Source: Schlesneria paludicola DSM 18645 (GTDB taxonomy: Bacteria > Planctomycetota > Planctomycetia > Planctomycetales > Planctomycetaceae). Taken from it: DNA of 57,251 nt. The stretch is taken from contig CAMAYU010000017.1 in NCBI GenBank assembly GCA_945862235.1, positions 1 to 57,251 on the forward strand, given 5' to 3'. The notes beneath the pieces were generated by a model. The model saw only the letters and a program-made list of their open reading frames with translations, was not told where the DNA came from and ran no database searches. A program made the translations under genes and the position numbers. Numbering within the stretch: position 1 is the stretch's first letter; each line of letters begins with the position of its first letter. Shown here piece by piece: positions 8,285 through 16,448 of this stretch.

Positions 8285-9772
8285 TCAGTGAGCAGTCTCG
8301 CTGGCAGCGATGTACCGGCTGAGAGCCTTCAGGTTTTTCATGAAGCGTTCGCTGGTGATGACTCGACGGGTGTGATCCTGCTTGCCGTGGTACTTCAGTT
8401 TGCCGTCCTCGACCCACGCGCCGCGCGAGTCGAGCGATTCGATGGCCTGGCGAGTCTCCTCGGTCAATGACGAGCTGGGTTTGCCCGGTTTCTTCAGCTT
8501 CGGGTGACGGAGGGCTTCGAGTTCACTGGGGCTGAGTGTGGTAAGCCGCTCAAACTCGCGAGACAGCCCGTCCAAGTTCGCTTCCACCTTGAAGCCGTAG
8601 TGCGTCGGGAGATCGCTGTCATCGTGAGTCAGCACGTAGTCCTTCGTGACGTAGAGCGGCTGGTTCGTTTGGAGTTCGTAGAACCGCGCGAGTTGCCCGT
8701 CGGGTAAACGCGATCGTTTGAGGTATTCGAGGGCGGGCGGAATCGACTTCACAAACTTGCGGTCTCCCGTGGTGACGTAGAGTTGCATGAGAGCGCGGAT
8801 CGCGCCTTGAGACTCCAATCCACTGATGGCTGGCGGTTCAAACTTTCGTGCCCAGCACGGGTGCATCTCGAAGTCGTACTGCTGCGCCCACGCAGGCTGC
8901 GGTTCGGGTAACTGCGCGAGGACCAGGAAGTCGCCAGCACGTTCGGCCGCCCGGCGGCACTTCGCGGCCAGCTCCTGATTCGTGTCGCCATAGACTTCAT
9001 TGGCGAGCAGCAGCACGCCAATCACGTCGGCCAGCGCGTTGTCGTTGAGCGTGTAGAACTGGTGGTAATACTTCGCCGTCATCGTCCGCGACCACGTTTC
9101 CGGGAAGCTCGCCTTCTTGACAGGATACTTCTTGAGATCGGAGAACTCGGCGTAACCCTGCGGCCACGCGCCGTTCGGGTACTGCGCCTTCAAGGTCGAT
9201 TCGAGGGCAAACGTGATCGACTCGTGGAGCCGCTCGTCCTCGAAGCCTTTGACCTTGTCGAACCGCATCAAAAACCGCATCGCCGACTGCGACTTGTCGT
9301 CATCGAACGTGGTGACGTTCAAGGGCATGGTCTTCGACTTGGTGCGTTCCGCGTCTACTCGGTACGCCAGCTTCTTCCGTGCATCGGGCGCGAACTCGAT
9401 CGAGGCGTTCCAGCCGCCGCTGCGCAGTTGCCCGCGCATCAGACAGTCCGCCGCCGCGTTGGCCGCTGCCAGCAGAGACGGCTCGCGCGTCAGTTCGTAT
9501 GCCTCGACGAACGCCATCCCGACGGAGGGCGTTCCCGGGGGCTGCACCCAGACCGTGTCGAGGCCCGTCTTTCCTTCACCCTCGCGCTTCGCCAGATCGT
9601 CGCTGTAGCGGTAGACATAGCCGCCGTGCGTGGCGACCTTCGTCGAATAGAACTCGACCGCCCGTTGCATGGCGTGACGAGCGTCGTCGTGCAGGTCTTC
9701 GGCGATGCACGGCTGTGCCAGCAACAACGAAATGAACACCGCTAGCCAGAATCGTTTAGCGAGTCGCATCAT
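8285..9772 (-). CDS. Secreted pectate lyase (PelA/Pel-15E-like)
   Basis: 495 residues starting MMRLAKRFWLAVFISLLLA, a clear Sec signal peptide with cleavage near CIAED. The body matches the alpha/alpha-toroid pectate lyase family seen in many planctomycetes: GGWNASIEF, YPNGAWPQGYAEF, YYHQFYTLNDNALADVIGVLL (the conserved F/Y-NDxA segment) and WARKFEPPAISGLES. These enzymes cleave polygalacturonate by beta-elimination. The frame continues upstream to 9922, but that part is the translation of a family E hairpin repeat (9796-9891) and is not coding. The chosen ATG follows AAAGGGGCGACG. Downstream of a secreted esterase on the same strand, suggesting joint breakdown of plant or algal polysaccharide. 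Confidence 0.78.
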   Translation of the reverse strand: MMRLAKRFWLAVFISLLLAQPCIAEDLHDDARHAMQRAVEFYSTKVATHGGYVYRYSDDLAKREGEGKTGLDTVWVQPPGTPSVGMAFVEAYELTREPSLLAAANAAADCLMRGQLRSGGWNASIEFAPDARKKLAYRVDAERTKSKTMPLNVTTFDDDKSQSAMRFLMRFDKVKGFEDERLHESITFALESTLKAQYPNGAWPQGYAEFSDLKKYPVKKASFPETWSRTMTAKYYHQFYTLNDNALADVIGVLLLANEVYGDTNQELAAKCRRAAERAGDFLVLAQLPEPQPAWAQQYDFEMHPCWARKFEPPAISGLESQGAIRALMQLYVTTGDRKFVKSIPPALEYLKRSRLPDGQLARFYELQTNQPLYVTKDYVLTHDDSDLPTHYGFKVEANLDGLSREFERLTTLSPSELEALRHPKLKKPGKPSSSLTEETRQAIESLDSRGAWVEDGKLKYHGKQDHTRRVITSERFMKNLKALSRYIAASETAH

Positions 9773-9795
9773 CGTCGCCCCTTTACGTTGGCCGT

Positions 9796-9891
9796 CTGAG
9801 CGGGGAGGCGTCAGCCCCCTGGCACTTGGCTCTTGGGCGTCAGCTCGTCCTGCGCGTTGAAGAACCGGAGGGCTGACGCTGCCCCGCTCAG
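9796..9891. repeat. Hairpin repeat, family E, copy 1
   Basis: Left arm CTGAGCGGGGAGGCGTCAGC at 9796 and right arm ending GACGCTGCCCCGCTCAG at 9891, with a middle segment related to the arms. It separates the esterase and pectate lyase genes and may attenuate transcription between them. Confidence 0.8.
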
Positions 9892-9931
9892 AGGAACTCG
9901 AAGAAGAGGAGCTGACGCTCACGTCGTTTGC

Positions 9932-11944
9932 TCAGCGTCGTTGCACGCGCCCCGCATGACCCGCCGCCTTGAACGCAGCCACGGTTCGATCGAACTCCGC
10001 ATCCTTGGCTCCGATGAGTGTGAGTTGCTTCGGGGCGAGCAGGCCGAGCGCGTCGGGGATGTCGAGGACTTTCATGACTCCCAAAAAGTGAGGGCCTTCG
10101 CGGTGCGAGACCGGAGGTTCGACAGCGATGACTTGGGAGATGCTGAGTTCGTTTAAGGCCGCGTACGCGCCGAGGACTCCCGCGCGGCCCTTGCCGACGA
10201 CGGCGATTGTTCGCTCGGCGGAATCGGTCTCATGCAGCGTGCGCGCGACCGCTTGGATGTCCCACACGCGGCCCGCATCGACCGTGCGGCCGAGCAGGGC
10301 GTGAGCGCGCTCGACATAGTTCGGCGGATTCTTTTGAGTCCATTTCAACGTCGCGCCGCAGCCGCGTGCAGACAGCAACGCCACCGACTGGCCTTGCGGG
10401 ACGACTTCCTTCGTCCAGTCGGGCAACACTCCTTCCGGATCGTCGGCGTTGAGGACCACCAACCAAATCCGGGCCGATTGATTTTCGGCGGCCTTCGGAC
10501 CTTGAGTCGTCTCGTGCCGCTTGAGCATCACCAAGACTTCGTCTTCCGTTCGCAACAATCTCGGCTTGGCAACCGGCTTCGCGGAGTCTGCGTCCGCTCC
10601 TGCCGGGTCATCGACAAACGACGCGGCGGGAATCTGATCGGGCCATTCACGGAAGACTCGCTCGAACAAGCCGTCACGCAGCGACTTTGACCACGCGGCG
10701 AACTCCGCCTTGTTGGTCGGAGTCGATGGTTTCGCGAGAGCCACGAACGACTCGTCGATCTTCGCGTTGAGGCTGTCCTGCGGTAGATCAGCCTCCTCGG
10801 GGAAGACACGCAGTTCCTTGCCGTCGATCTTCGGAAGAGGCGGCTCGGCAACTTCGGCGTTGTCGTTTTTGAGATGCTTGTTGATCCAGCGATAGGCCAT
10901 CAGCCGCAACTCGACGTTGTCGCTGTGGCCGCCCGGCGTGACGCCGATGTCGAACAGGTCGCCCGGCTTTTTCTCGTACCAGCGGTAGAGGTGCGACAGA
11001 CGGGCGCGAATCCGATCGTTGGCGGGCATTGGGAAGATCGGGTCGTAGCCCGAGTTCTCAAACAGCATCGCTCGCGGTGCGATCAGCGCGGCGATGGTTG
11101 ACCATTCCCATCGGTAGTTGTTGTAGAGAAACATGCAGTCGCAGTGGCCGTTGCAGACCTTGTCAGTCACGTAGCTTTCGAGGTCGGCCATCCCGCTGAC
11201 CGGGACGGCCACCTTCACCCGTTCGTCGGCTGCTGCGATCCAGAAGGTCGCCGCGCCGCCGCCACTGATCCCCGTGACGGCGATCTTGTCGGGATCGACC
11301 TCAGGGCGCGAGACGAGGTAATCAATCGCTCGCACGCCGTTCCAGCACTCGACCCCCGCCGACGTGTAGCCGTGCGAATGCCACCACCAGCGATCGCGGT
11401 TGTACGTGCCGTGATGAATCCCGGCGACCTCGCCCAGTTGCAGCGTGTCGATGACGAGGCATGCATAGCCGTGCGTCGCGAACCACATCCCGTGATGCTG
11501 AAACGCAGTCTTGTTGCCATCGCGCCCCTTGCCTGAATGCCCGCAGACATAGAGCACGGTCGGCAACTTGCCTTCGATCTTCGTCGGCAAGTAGAGATTG
11601 CCCGTCACGTACAGCCCGGGCTTACTCTGAAAGTGGACCTTCTCGACGCGAAACGCATCCCGCTCAACCGTCCCTGTCACCTTCGCCTTCAGCGGCGTCC
11701 GCTCCGGCAGCGGCCACAGCCCGAGCATGTCGAAGAACTGTTGTTTGAGATCGCTTCGTTTGGCTTCCCACTCCTCTTTCGAGTTCGCTCCCTCGTGAAC
11801 CCGCTCGCCAAGCCGGGCGGCTTCCAGCGTGAGGTGGCGCTCGATGACTGCGTCGCCGAAAGTCGAATCGCTGGGCTTCGACTGAGCCATCGCCGCGACG
11901 GGAGTGAGCAACACAAGGACAATCAGCAATCGCATGGTGAGCAT
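9932..11944 (-). CDS. Secreted two-domain alpha/beta-hydrolase (acetyl xylan esterase-like)
   Basis: 670 residues with an N-terminal signal peptide (MRLLIVLVLLTPVAAMAQ). Residues 60-380 form an alpha/beta-hydrolase domain like those of planctomycete acetyl-xylan or pectin esterases: KLPTVLYVCGHSGKG near the oxyanion hole, the nucleophile elbow GISGGGAATFW (Ser227), and VTPGGHSD supplying the catalytic His. The C-terminal part (about 400-670) looks like a second hydrolase domain, but at the elbow it reads VVGKGRAGVLGAY with no Ser, so it is probably inactive. Start ATG follows TCTGGAG. It sits 72 bases after the DedA gene and ahead of the pectate lyase on the same strand. Confidence 0.75.
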   Translation of the reverse strand: MLTMRLLIVLVLLTPVAAMAQSKPSDSTFGDAVIERHLTLEAARLGERVHEGANSKEEWEAKRSDLKQQFFDMLGLWPLPERTPLKAKVTGTVERDAFRVEKVHFQSKPGLYVTGNLYLPTKIEGKLPTVLYVCGHSGKGRDGNKTAFQHHGMWFATHGYACLVIDTLQLGEVAGIHHGTYNRDRWWWHSHGYTSAGVECWNGVRAIDYLVSRPEVDPDKIAVTGISGGGAATFWIAAADERVKVAVPVSGMADLESYVTDKVCNGHCDCMFLYNNYRWEWSTIAALIAPRAMLFENSGYDPIFPMPANDRIRARLSHLYRWYEKKPGDLFDIGVTPGGHSDNVELRLMAYRWINKHLKNDNAEVAEPPLPKIDGKELRVFPEEADLPQDSLNAKIDESFVALAKPSTPTNKAEFAAWSKSLRDGLFERVFREWPDQIPAASFVDDPAGADADSAKPVAKPRLLRTEDEVLVMLKRHETTQGPKAAENQSARIWLVVLNADDPEGVLPDWTKEVVPQGQSVALLSARGCGATLKWTQKNPPNYVERAHALLGRTVDAGRVWDIQAVARTLHETDSAERTIAVVGKGRAGVLGAYAALNELSISQVIAVEPPVSHREGPHFLGVMKVLDIPDALGLLAPKQLTLIGAKDAEFDRTVAAFKAAGHAGRVQRR

Positions 11945-12016
11945 GGCAAATCTCCAGAAGTCGCGAACGGCGAATAGGAAGACACGTTGAAGCGAGCTGT
12001 ACCGCCGGGAATCATC

Positions 12017-12736
12017 TCATGGAGGTGGACCGGCGGAGCTTTGCGACAAGGACTTTTGCTGCGTCTTGCGGTGTTGCCACACTTCCCACATCGGCGGAAT
12101 AAGGGAGAGGAAGACGATGGCCACCATCACGAGCTCAAAGTTTTTTTGCACGAATTCCAGTTTGCCGAAGCCGTATCCCAGCAAGGTGAACAGCAACACC
12201 CAGATGACTCCACCGGTCACGTTGTAGAGGGCGAATCTCCGATAATCCATGGCCCCAATTCCGGCCATGAAGGGAGCGAAGGTTCTCACGATCGGGACGA
12301 ATCGAGCCACGATGATCGTCCGGCTGCCATACTTGTCGAAGTACTTCTGCGTGTACTCGAAGTGCCACTGTTTGAGGAACGGGACCGCGCCGCTGAAGGC
12401 TCGTTTGCCGATCCAGCGGCCGAGTGCGTAGTTCACCGCGTCACCCAGAACTGCCGCCAGACACAACATCGGCAGCAGCCACTCCAACTTCAGTGTCCCA
12501 TCCGCTGCGAACGCTCCGGCGGCGAAGAGGAGCGAGTCACCGGGAAGGAACGGCGTCACGACGAGGCCCGTCTCGCAAAAGATGACCGCAAACAGAATCC
12601 AATGCGTCCACGCCCCGTACGTCGCGACGATCTTCTTGAGTTCGTCATCGAGTTTAAACAGCAGTTCGAAGCTCCACCAAAAGAGTTCGACGAGCGTGTG
12701 CATCCACTGACTGAGCATTTCCATCGCGATCATCAT
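12017..12736 (-). CDS. DedA-family membrane protein
   Basis: 239 residues with several hydrophobic segments and the full DedA (SNARE-associated/VTT) signature: TPFLPGDSLLFAAG in the first re-entrant region, VLGDAVNYALGRWIGK, and ARFVPIVRTFAPFMAG. Family members act in the inner membrane as lipid flippases (for example of undecaprenyl phosphate or phosphatidylethanolamine) or affect proton-motive force; this copy cannot be assigned further. It starts 47 bases downstream of the Nramp-related gene, so the two are probably cotranscribed. Confidence 0.88.
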   Translation of the reverse strand: MMIAMEMLSQWMHTLVELFWWSFELLFKLDDELKKIVATYGAWTHWILFAVIFCETGLVVTPFLPGDSLLFAAGAFAADGTLKLEWLLPMLCLAAVLGDAVNYALGRWIGKRAFSGAVPFLKQWHFEYTQKYFDKYGSRTIIVARFVPIVRTFAPFMAGIGAMDYRRFALYNVTGGVIWVLLFTLLGYGFGKLEFVQKNFELVMVAIVFLSLIPPMWEVWQHRKTQQKSLSQSSAGPPP

Positions 12737-12783
12737 CCTTGATTACGTGAGGCCGGAACGGATTCATTTAACCGCGTGGGCAA

Positions 12784-14529
12784 TCAACGCGACTGTACGG
12801 CGGGCACCACGACGGCGGGGGGGCTCGACAGTCCCAGTTGCTTTTTCAACTTCGGAACCTCGGCAATCGCGGTCGCGATGGCGGCCACCGAAAAGAACAG
12901 GCCCGCCAGGGACAGTCCAAAACAGCGGAGCAGACTCGGTTGGATTTCGCGTGGCAGGAGCGTTCGGTTGACGGCCACTACGTGCCAGCAACTGAAGCCG
13001 AGCGCGAAGTTGTAGAGCATCCCCGAAAACGTCAGCAGCGCATCCGCCTTGACGAAGTTCAACATCACTAGACCGCAGGCCGCGTAGACGCACAGCACAC
13101 CGAAGTAGAGTTTGCCGATGTGCTTCGTGTCCCATTTTCGCAGTGAGGGGAGGGCCGTCCAGCAGACATCCACCCAACGTCGTAACACGCCATCGGCAGT
13201 GGAGGCCATGCTCGTCGCCAGCACGAGAAGTCCGCAGAACATCGTCATGAACCAGAAGATCGGCCCGAAGAATGGCCCGGCCGCTTCTTGAACGCCGCCC
13301 GCAGTCATGGCCGCCGCGAGGTTCTTGTCGGCGAGAACCGTGCCTCGTTCGAGGAACTGCACTGACAACATGCTCGGCAGGGCGATCCCAATGAAGCAGG
13401 CGGGCATCCAAATCCAAAGCTGCTCGCGCTGAACGTGGCCGAGCCACCCCTTCCATCGCACTAAAGATTCCTGCGTCACTTTGAAGACCATGCCGACGTG
13501 AGACAGTTCAATCGCGTGGCCACCCACGACACTGGGAATCGCGCCGACGTGCTTGCCCATTCCCCAACCTTGCTCGCGCGTGAAGTTGCTGATCGGCGTG
13601 TTGGTCAATCCGCCATTGCCCGAGATCGCCACCATCGAACCGATCAATCCGATCACCGTCATGTCGATGATCGGCCAGCCACGTCCGCTAAATAGTGACA
13701 AGAAGATGTTGTCGGTGTTCGGCCCCAACTCCGGTTCGCCCGCATCGCGGATGCCGTTTTTATTGGCATCGCCTTCCCGCTGGATCGGAACGGTTCCGAC
13801 TTGAAAGAAGCCGCCGCCGATCTCGGTCCACGTTGCGGGCTTGGAGTAGAAGACGGCCAACATCATGAGGAAGCCGAGCACGACGACCAGCTTGAAAGTC
13901 ATGATCGCTTTGAGCGAGTTGTAGACCTTGCCTCCCACCAGCAGCGGCAGCAAGACCGCCAGAAAAATGAAGCAGCCCAAGATGGTCTGTAGCGTCGCGT
14001 CGGAAACGCTCGTCCCCGCGATTTTGAGGAACGATTCGGGCGGAGCCGTGGCGGACAGGTCGGGCATCCGCTGCAAGATCATTCCGGCTAGCGGGATGGC
14101 AGCACTCGACGCGAGATAGGGCAGGAACGATCCGCAATCGAGAACCAGGTAAATACACAGCCAGAACATCGGCCCCGGCAGCGTGCGGAACTTGCCGGTG
14201 AAAATTGGCTCGCCGGTGTAGAGGGCGTAGCGGCTGATCTCAATGTTGTAGATCACCTGCCCAAAAATGCTGAACGCGGAGAGCCACAACAGCGCCGGAC
14301 CGAAGCGCGCCGTGACCTGCGGCCCGGTCAGCCACTCACCCCCACCGATCGCGGCCGCCGCCATGACGACGCTCGGGCCAATGATCGCCGTCCAGTTCCG
14401 CCAACGAAACACGGGGGACTCAGGTAGCTCGCCGCCATCCCAGCGAGGCATCTGTTGAGTCCCCGGATGTGGCGGGAAGTCTTGCAGCGAATCAACGGCC
14501 GATACGGGCGAGTCATTCATGGTGGGCAA
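12784..14529 (-). CDS. Nramp-related membrane transporter with an EF-hand-like loop
   Basis: 581 residues with about 11-12 membrane segments. The first (NWTAIIGPSVVMAAAAIGGGEW) aligns with TM1 of Nramp metal transporters, but the metal-binding DPGN is replaced by GGGE, and the Met-Pro-His motif of TM6 is not visible in GLIGSMVAISGNGGL. It is therefore Nramp-superfamily but not a standard Mn/Fe importer; the substrate is unknown. A hydrophilic loop at residues 254-265 (DANKNGIRDAGE) is a good dockerin/EF-hand Ca2+-binding loop. The N-terminal 40 residues are Pro-rich and cytoplasmic. It heads the minus-strand run Nramp-DedA-esterase-lyase. Confidence 0.75.
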   Translation of the reverse strand: MPTMNDSPVSAVDSLQDFPPHPGTQQMPRWDGGELPESPVFRWRNWTAIIGPSVVMAAAAIGGGEWLTGPQVTARFGPALLWLSAFSIFGQVIYNIEISRYALYTGEPIFTGKFRTLPGPMFWLCIYLVLDCGSFLPYLASSAAIPLAGMILQRMPDLSATAPPESFLKIAGTSVSDATLQTILGCFIFLAVLLPLLVGGKVYNSLKAIMTFKLVVVLGFLMMLAVFYSKPATWTEIGGGFFQVGTVPIQREGDANKNGIRDAGEPELGPNTDNIFLSLFSGRGWPIIDMTVIGLIGSMVAISGNGGLTNTPISNFTREQGWGMGKHVGAIPSVVGGHAIELSHVGMVFKVTQESLVRWKGWLGHVQREQLWIWMPACFIGIALPSMLSVQFLERGTVLADKNLAAAMTAGGVQEAAGPFFGPIFWFMTMFCGLLVLATSMASTADGVLRRWVDVCWTALPSLRKWDTKHIGKLYFGVLCVYAACGLVMLNFVKADALLTFSGMLYNFALGFSCWHVVAVNRTLLPREIQPSLLRCFGLSLAGLFFSVAAIATAIAEVPKLKKQLGLSSPPAVVVPAVQSR

Positions 14530-14671
14530 TCACAACAGTGGCGGGCGCGGGGAAGAGAGTCCGACCTCAAAATAGGCCGTGAACGAGCAGGGGATGGTAT
14601 CCGCTGATCCGTCACGAAGCGAGCAAACTCGATGGATGGCCGGGGCCATCGCCTTTTTGAATTTGGAAGAT

Positions 14672-14770
14672 GGGGTGCCACAGTCATGGAGCTTCGACGT
14701 GGCCGTGAGAATGAAGAACAGCCTTCACTTTCAGACACGGCCACGTCGAAGCTCCGTGACCGGGGCACCC
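14672..14770. repeat. Hairpin repeat, family B, copy 1
   Basis: Arms 14672-14707 (GGGGTGCCACAGTCATGGAG...) and 14736-14770 (...GTGACCGGGGCACCC) pair over about 32 of 36 positions, with the GCTTCGACGTGGCCGTG core perfect. A second copy is at 27405-27486. It lies between the transporter and the MnmE-like gene. Confidence 0.85.
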
Positions 14771-14814
14771 TCAAGGGAGATGGACGACGGCCCTGATCGA
14801 TGGCCAGCACTCTC

Positions 14815-14902
14815 ACACCAACCCGCAGCGTGAGCGAGGAGTACGAGAGAGGGGAGCGAGGGATGTGGACGGGGCCTCCTCGCTCACGCTGCGGGTTGGT
14901 GT
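14815..14902. repeat. Hairpin repeat, family C, copy 1
   Basis: A perfect 26-bp inverted repeat: ACACCAACCCGCAGCGTGAG... (14815-14840) and its complement (14877-14902), with a purine-rich 36-base spacer. It ends only 10 bases from the stop codon of the shortened MnmE-like gene. Confidence 0.9.
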
Positions 14903-14912
14903 ACTACGATCT

Positions 14913-16058
14913 TTATCCAAGCAATGCCGTGCGGGTCGCGAGCAACAACGCAATCTGTCTCGCGTTGACGGGAATCGCAGTTCCCAGAGGCGGCACGCGC
15001 GGGATGAGTCGCTCGACAAGTACACGCTGCAATTCGTGGATGCCTTCGCCGGTCGCGGAAGACACGCGTACGACACGATGAGGCAACTGCTCACTCCATT
15101 GATCAGGCCACCGCTCGGGGAGGTCCACTTTGTGAGCGACCACAATTGAATCGGGCCACTCGGCGAGTAGTCGTTCTTCTTCTGTGGACGGTGCTTCGCT
15201 CACATCGATCAACACGATGCGCAGGTCGGCGGTTGTCAGCCGCTGTCGGGCGAGCGCGATCCCGGCCACTTCGAGTTCCTCGGTGGTGTCGCGCAGACCT
15301 GCCGTGTCAACCAGCCTAATAGGCCAGCCTTCCAATGCGGTGTCGGCCGTCACGGCATCGCGCGTCGTTCCCGGCTGATCGAATACGATGGCCCGCTCGT
15401 ACCCCAACAAGCGATTGATGAGGCTCGACTTCCCCACGTTAGGTCGCCCTGTCAGCACGACGTTCCAAGGCTGAGTCAAATGCAGGCCAAAGTCCGCCCA
15501 CGACAACAGGTCGTCAATCTGGACGAGCAGTTCTTGACGTGACGTTGCATCCTGCGCTGGCATCGCGGCAGCGACTCGCGCCGAACCGGCAGCGGGCGTG
15601 CTGAAGACCATTCGCTCGAAGGCCCGGCGCAGCAAGCCCGTCGATTGTTCCAATAGAATTTCGGCAGTCCGCTCCGTGGTGGCACGGCTCAGCGCGTCGA
15701 GGCATTCCGCGTCGAACTGCCCGACACCGGAAGAACACTGCTGCTGCCAACTCACAACGGTGCAGCCAGTCTGCTGTTGCAAGTCGTCGAGAATTCGTCG
15801 CACGGCGGCGTCGCCACCATGGCAATGAATCTCCAGCGTGTCGTCGGCGAGTCGACTCACAACGATGTCCTCGGTCGCGCCCCGCCCCCACTGGCCAAAT
15901 GCGATCCGACGCGGCACCTGAGCCATCAACGACCGACCATTCGCAGCCAGGAATAGTGGTGCCACTAGATCGAGCTGCGCGAGATCTCCCGCCACACGAA
16001 TCGTCGCCACCGCACCGCGTCCCGTCGGAGTGAGTACTGCTGCCGTGAGTCGATTCAT
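14913..16058 (-). CDS. MnmE/TrmE-like GTPase lacking the catalytic C-terminus
   Basis: 381 residues. The N-terminal tetrahydrofolate-binding domain is recognisable (LTAAVLTPTGRGAVATIRVAG, EIHCHGG). The GTPase domain has G1 GRPNVGKSS (residues 204-212), G2 TTRD, G3 DTAG, and an unusual G4 HKVD (309-312) where NKxD is standard. Full MnmE is about 450 residues and ends with FC(I/V)GK, whose Cys is needed for uridine-34 modification with MnmG. Here the protein stops at NARQIALLLATRTALLG, so the last helix and the Cys are missing. The ATG at 16058 follows GAGGAACAAACATTG. It may be a diverged paralogue or a gene cut short next to the family C repeat. Confidence 0.75.
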   Translation of the reverse strand: MNRLTAAVLTPTGRGAVATIRVAGDLAQLDLVAPLFLAANGRSLMAQVPRRIAFGQWGRGATEDIVVSRLADDTLEIHCHGGDAAVRRILDDLQQQTGCTVVSWQQQCSSGVGQFDAECLDALSRATTERTAEILLEQSTGLLRRAFERMVFSTPAAGSARVAAAMPAQDATSRQELLVQIDDLLSWADFGLHLTQPWNVVLTGRPNVGKSSLINRLLGYERAIVFDQPGTTRDAVTADTALEGWPIRLVDTAGLRDTTEELEVAGIALARQRLTTADLRIVLIDVSEAPSTEEERLLAEWPDSIVVAHKVDLPERWPDQWSEQLPHRVVRVSSATGEGIHELQRVLVERLIPRVPPLGTAIPVNARQIALLLATRTALLG

Positions 16059-16112
16059 CAATGTTTGTTCCTCGGATTTACACATCACATTAGAGCCATC
16101 GCCTGTGTCAAC

Positions 16113-16226
16113 GTAGGGTGGGACCAGCTCGCTTCGAGCGCCGGCTCACCCTCAAGCAAACAACATCGAGAAATCTGTAGGGTGGGCCGGCGCGGCGAAG
16201 CGCCGCTGGTCCCACCCTACAGATTT
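16113..16226. repeat. Hairpin repeat, family D, copy 1
   Basis: GTAGGGTGGGACCAGC... (16113-16152) pairs with ...GCTGGTCCCACCCTAC (16178-16220), with CGCTTCGAGCG on one side and CGGCGAAGCG on the other. The right half is itself bounded by AAATCTGTAGGGTGGG (16171-16186) and CCCACCCTACAGATTT (16211-16226), so a second hairpin is nested in it. A second family copy is at 55137-55234. Confidence 0.85.
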
Positions 16227-16322
16227 CGCAGACCCAACAAGGCGTTTCCGCTCTCGCACGGTTTCAGTGATCCTGCTAGGCTCTGCCGCACTTTCTGCGG
16301 CGTTCGCAATCTTGGTTTGAAG

Positions 16323-16379
16323 CCGTTTCCAGAGTACCGGCACGAAGCGTGAAACGATTCGTGCCGGTAGTCAAACGGC
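16323..16379. repeat. Hairpin upstream of the sulfotransferase gene
   Basis: TACCGGCACGAA (16335-16346) pairs perfectly with TTCGTGCCGGTA (16358-16369), and GCCGTTT (16323-16329) with AAACGGC (16373-16379). No T-tract follows. It lies 70 bases before the sulfotransferase start and could be leader structure or another dispersed repeat. Confidence 0.6.
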
Positions 16380-16448
16380 GTGTCAGTTCTCTCGATGAGT
16401 TGCTTGCGTCCCGCGTACAATCTTGTCTGCTGAGAGGAATCGCGTCGA

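Noticed and set aside
14572..14833. Open frames between the transporter and MnmE-like genes as small proteins
   Set aside because: They consist of family B and C repeat translations (for example PTRSVSEE), which recur wherever the repeats occur.
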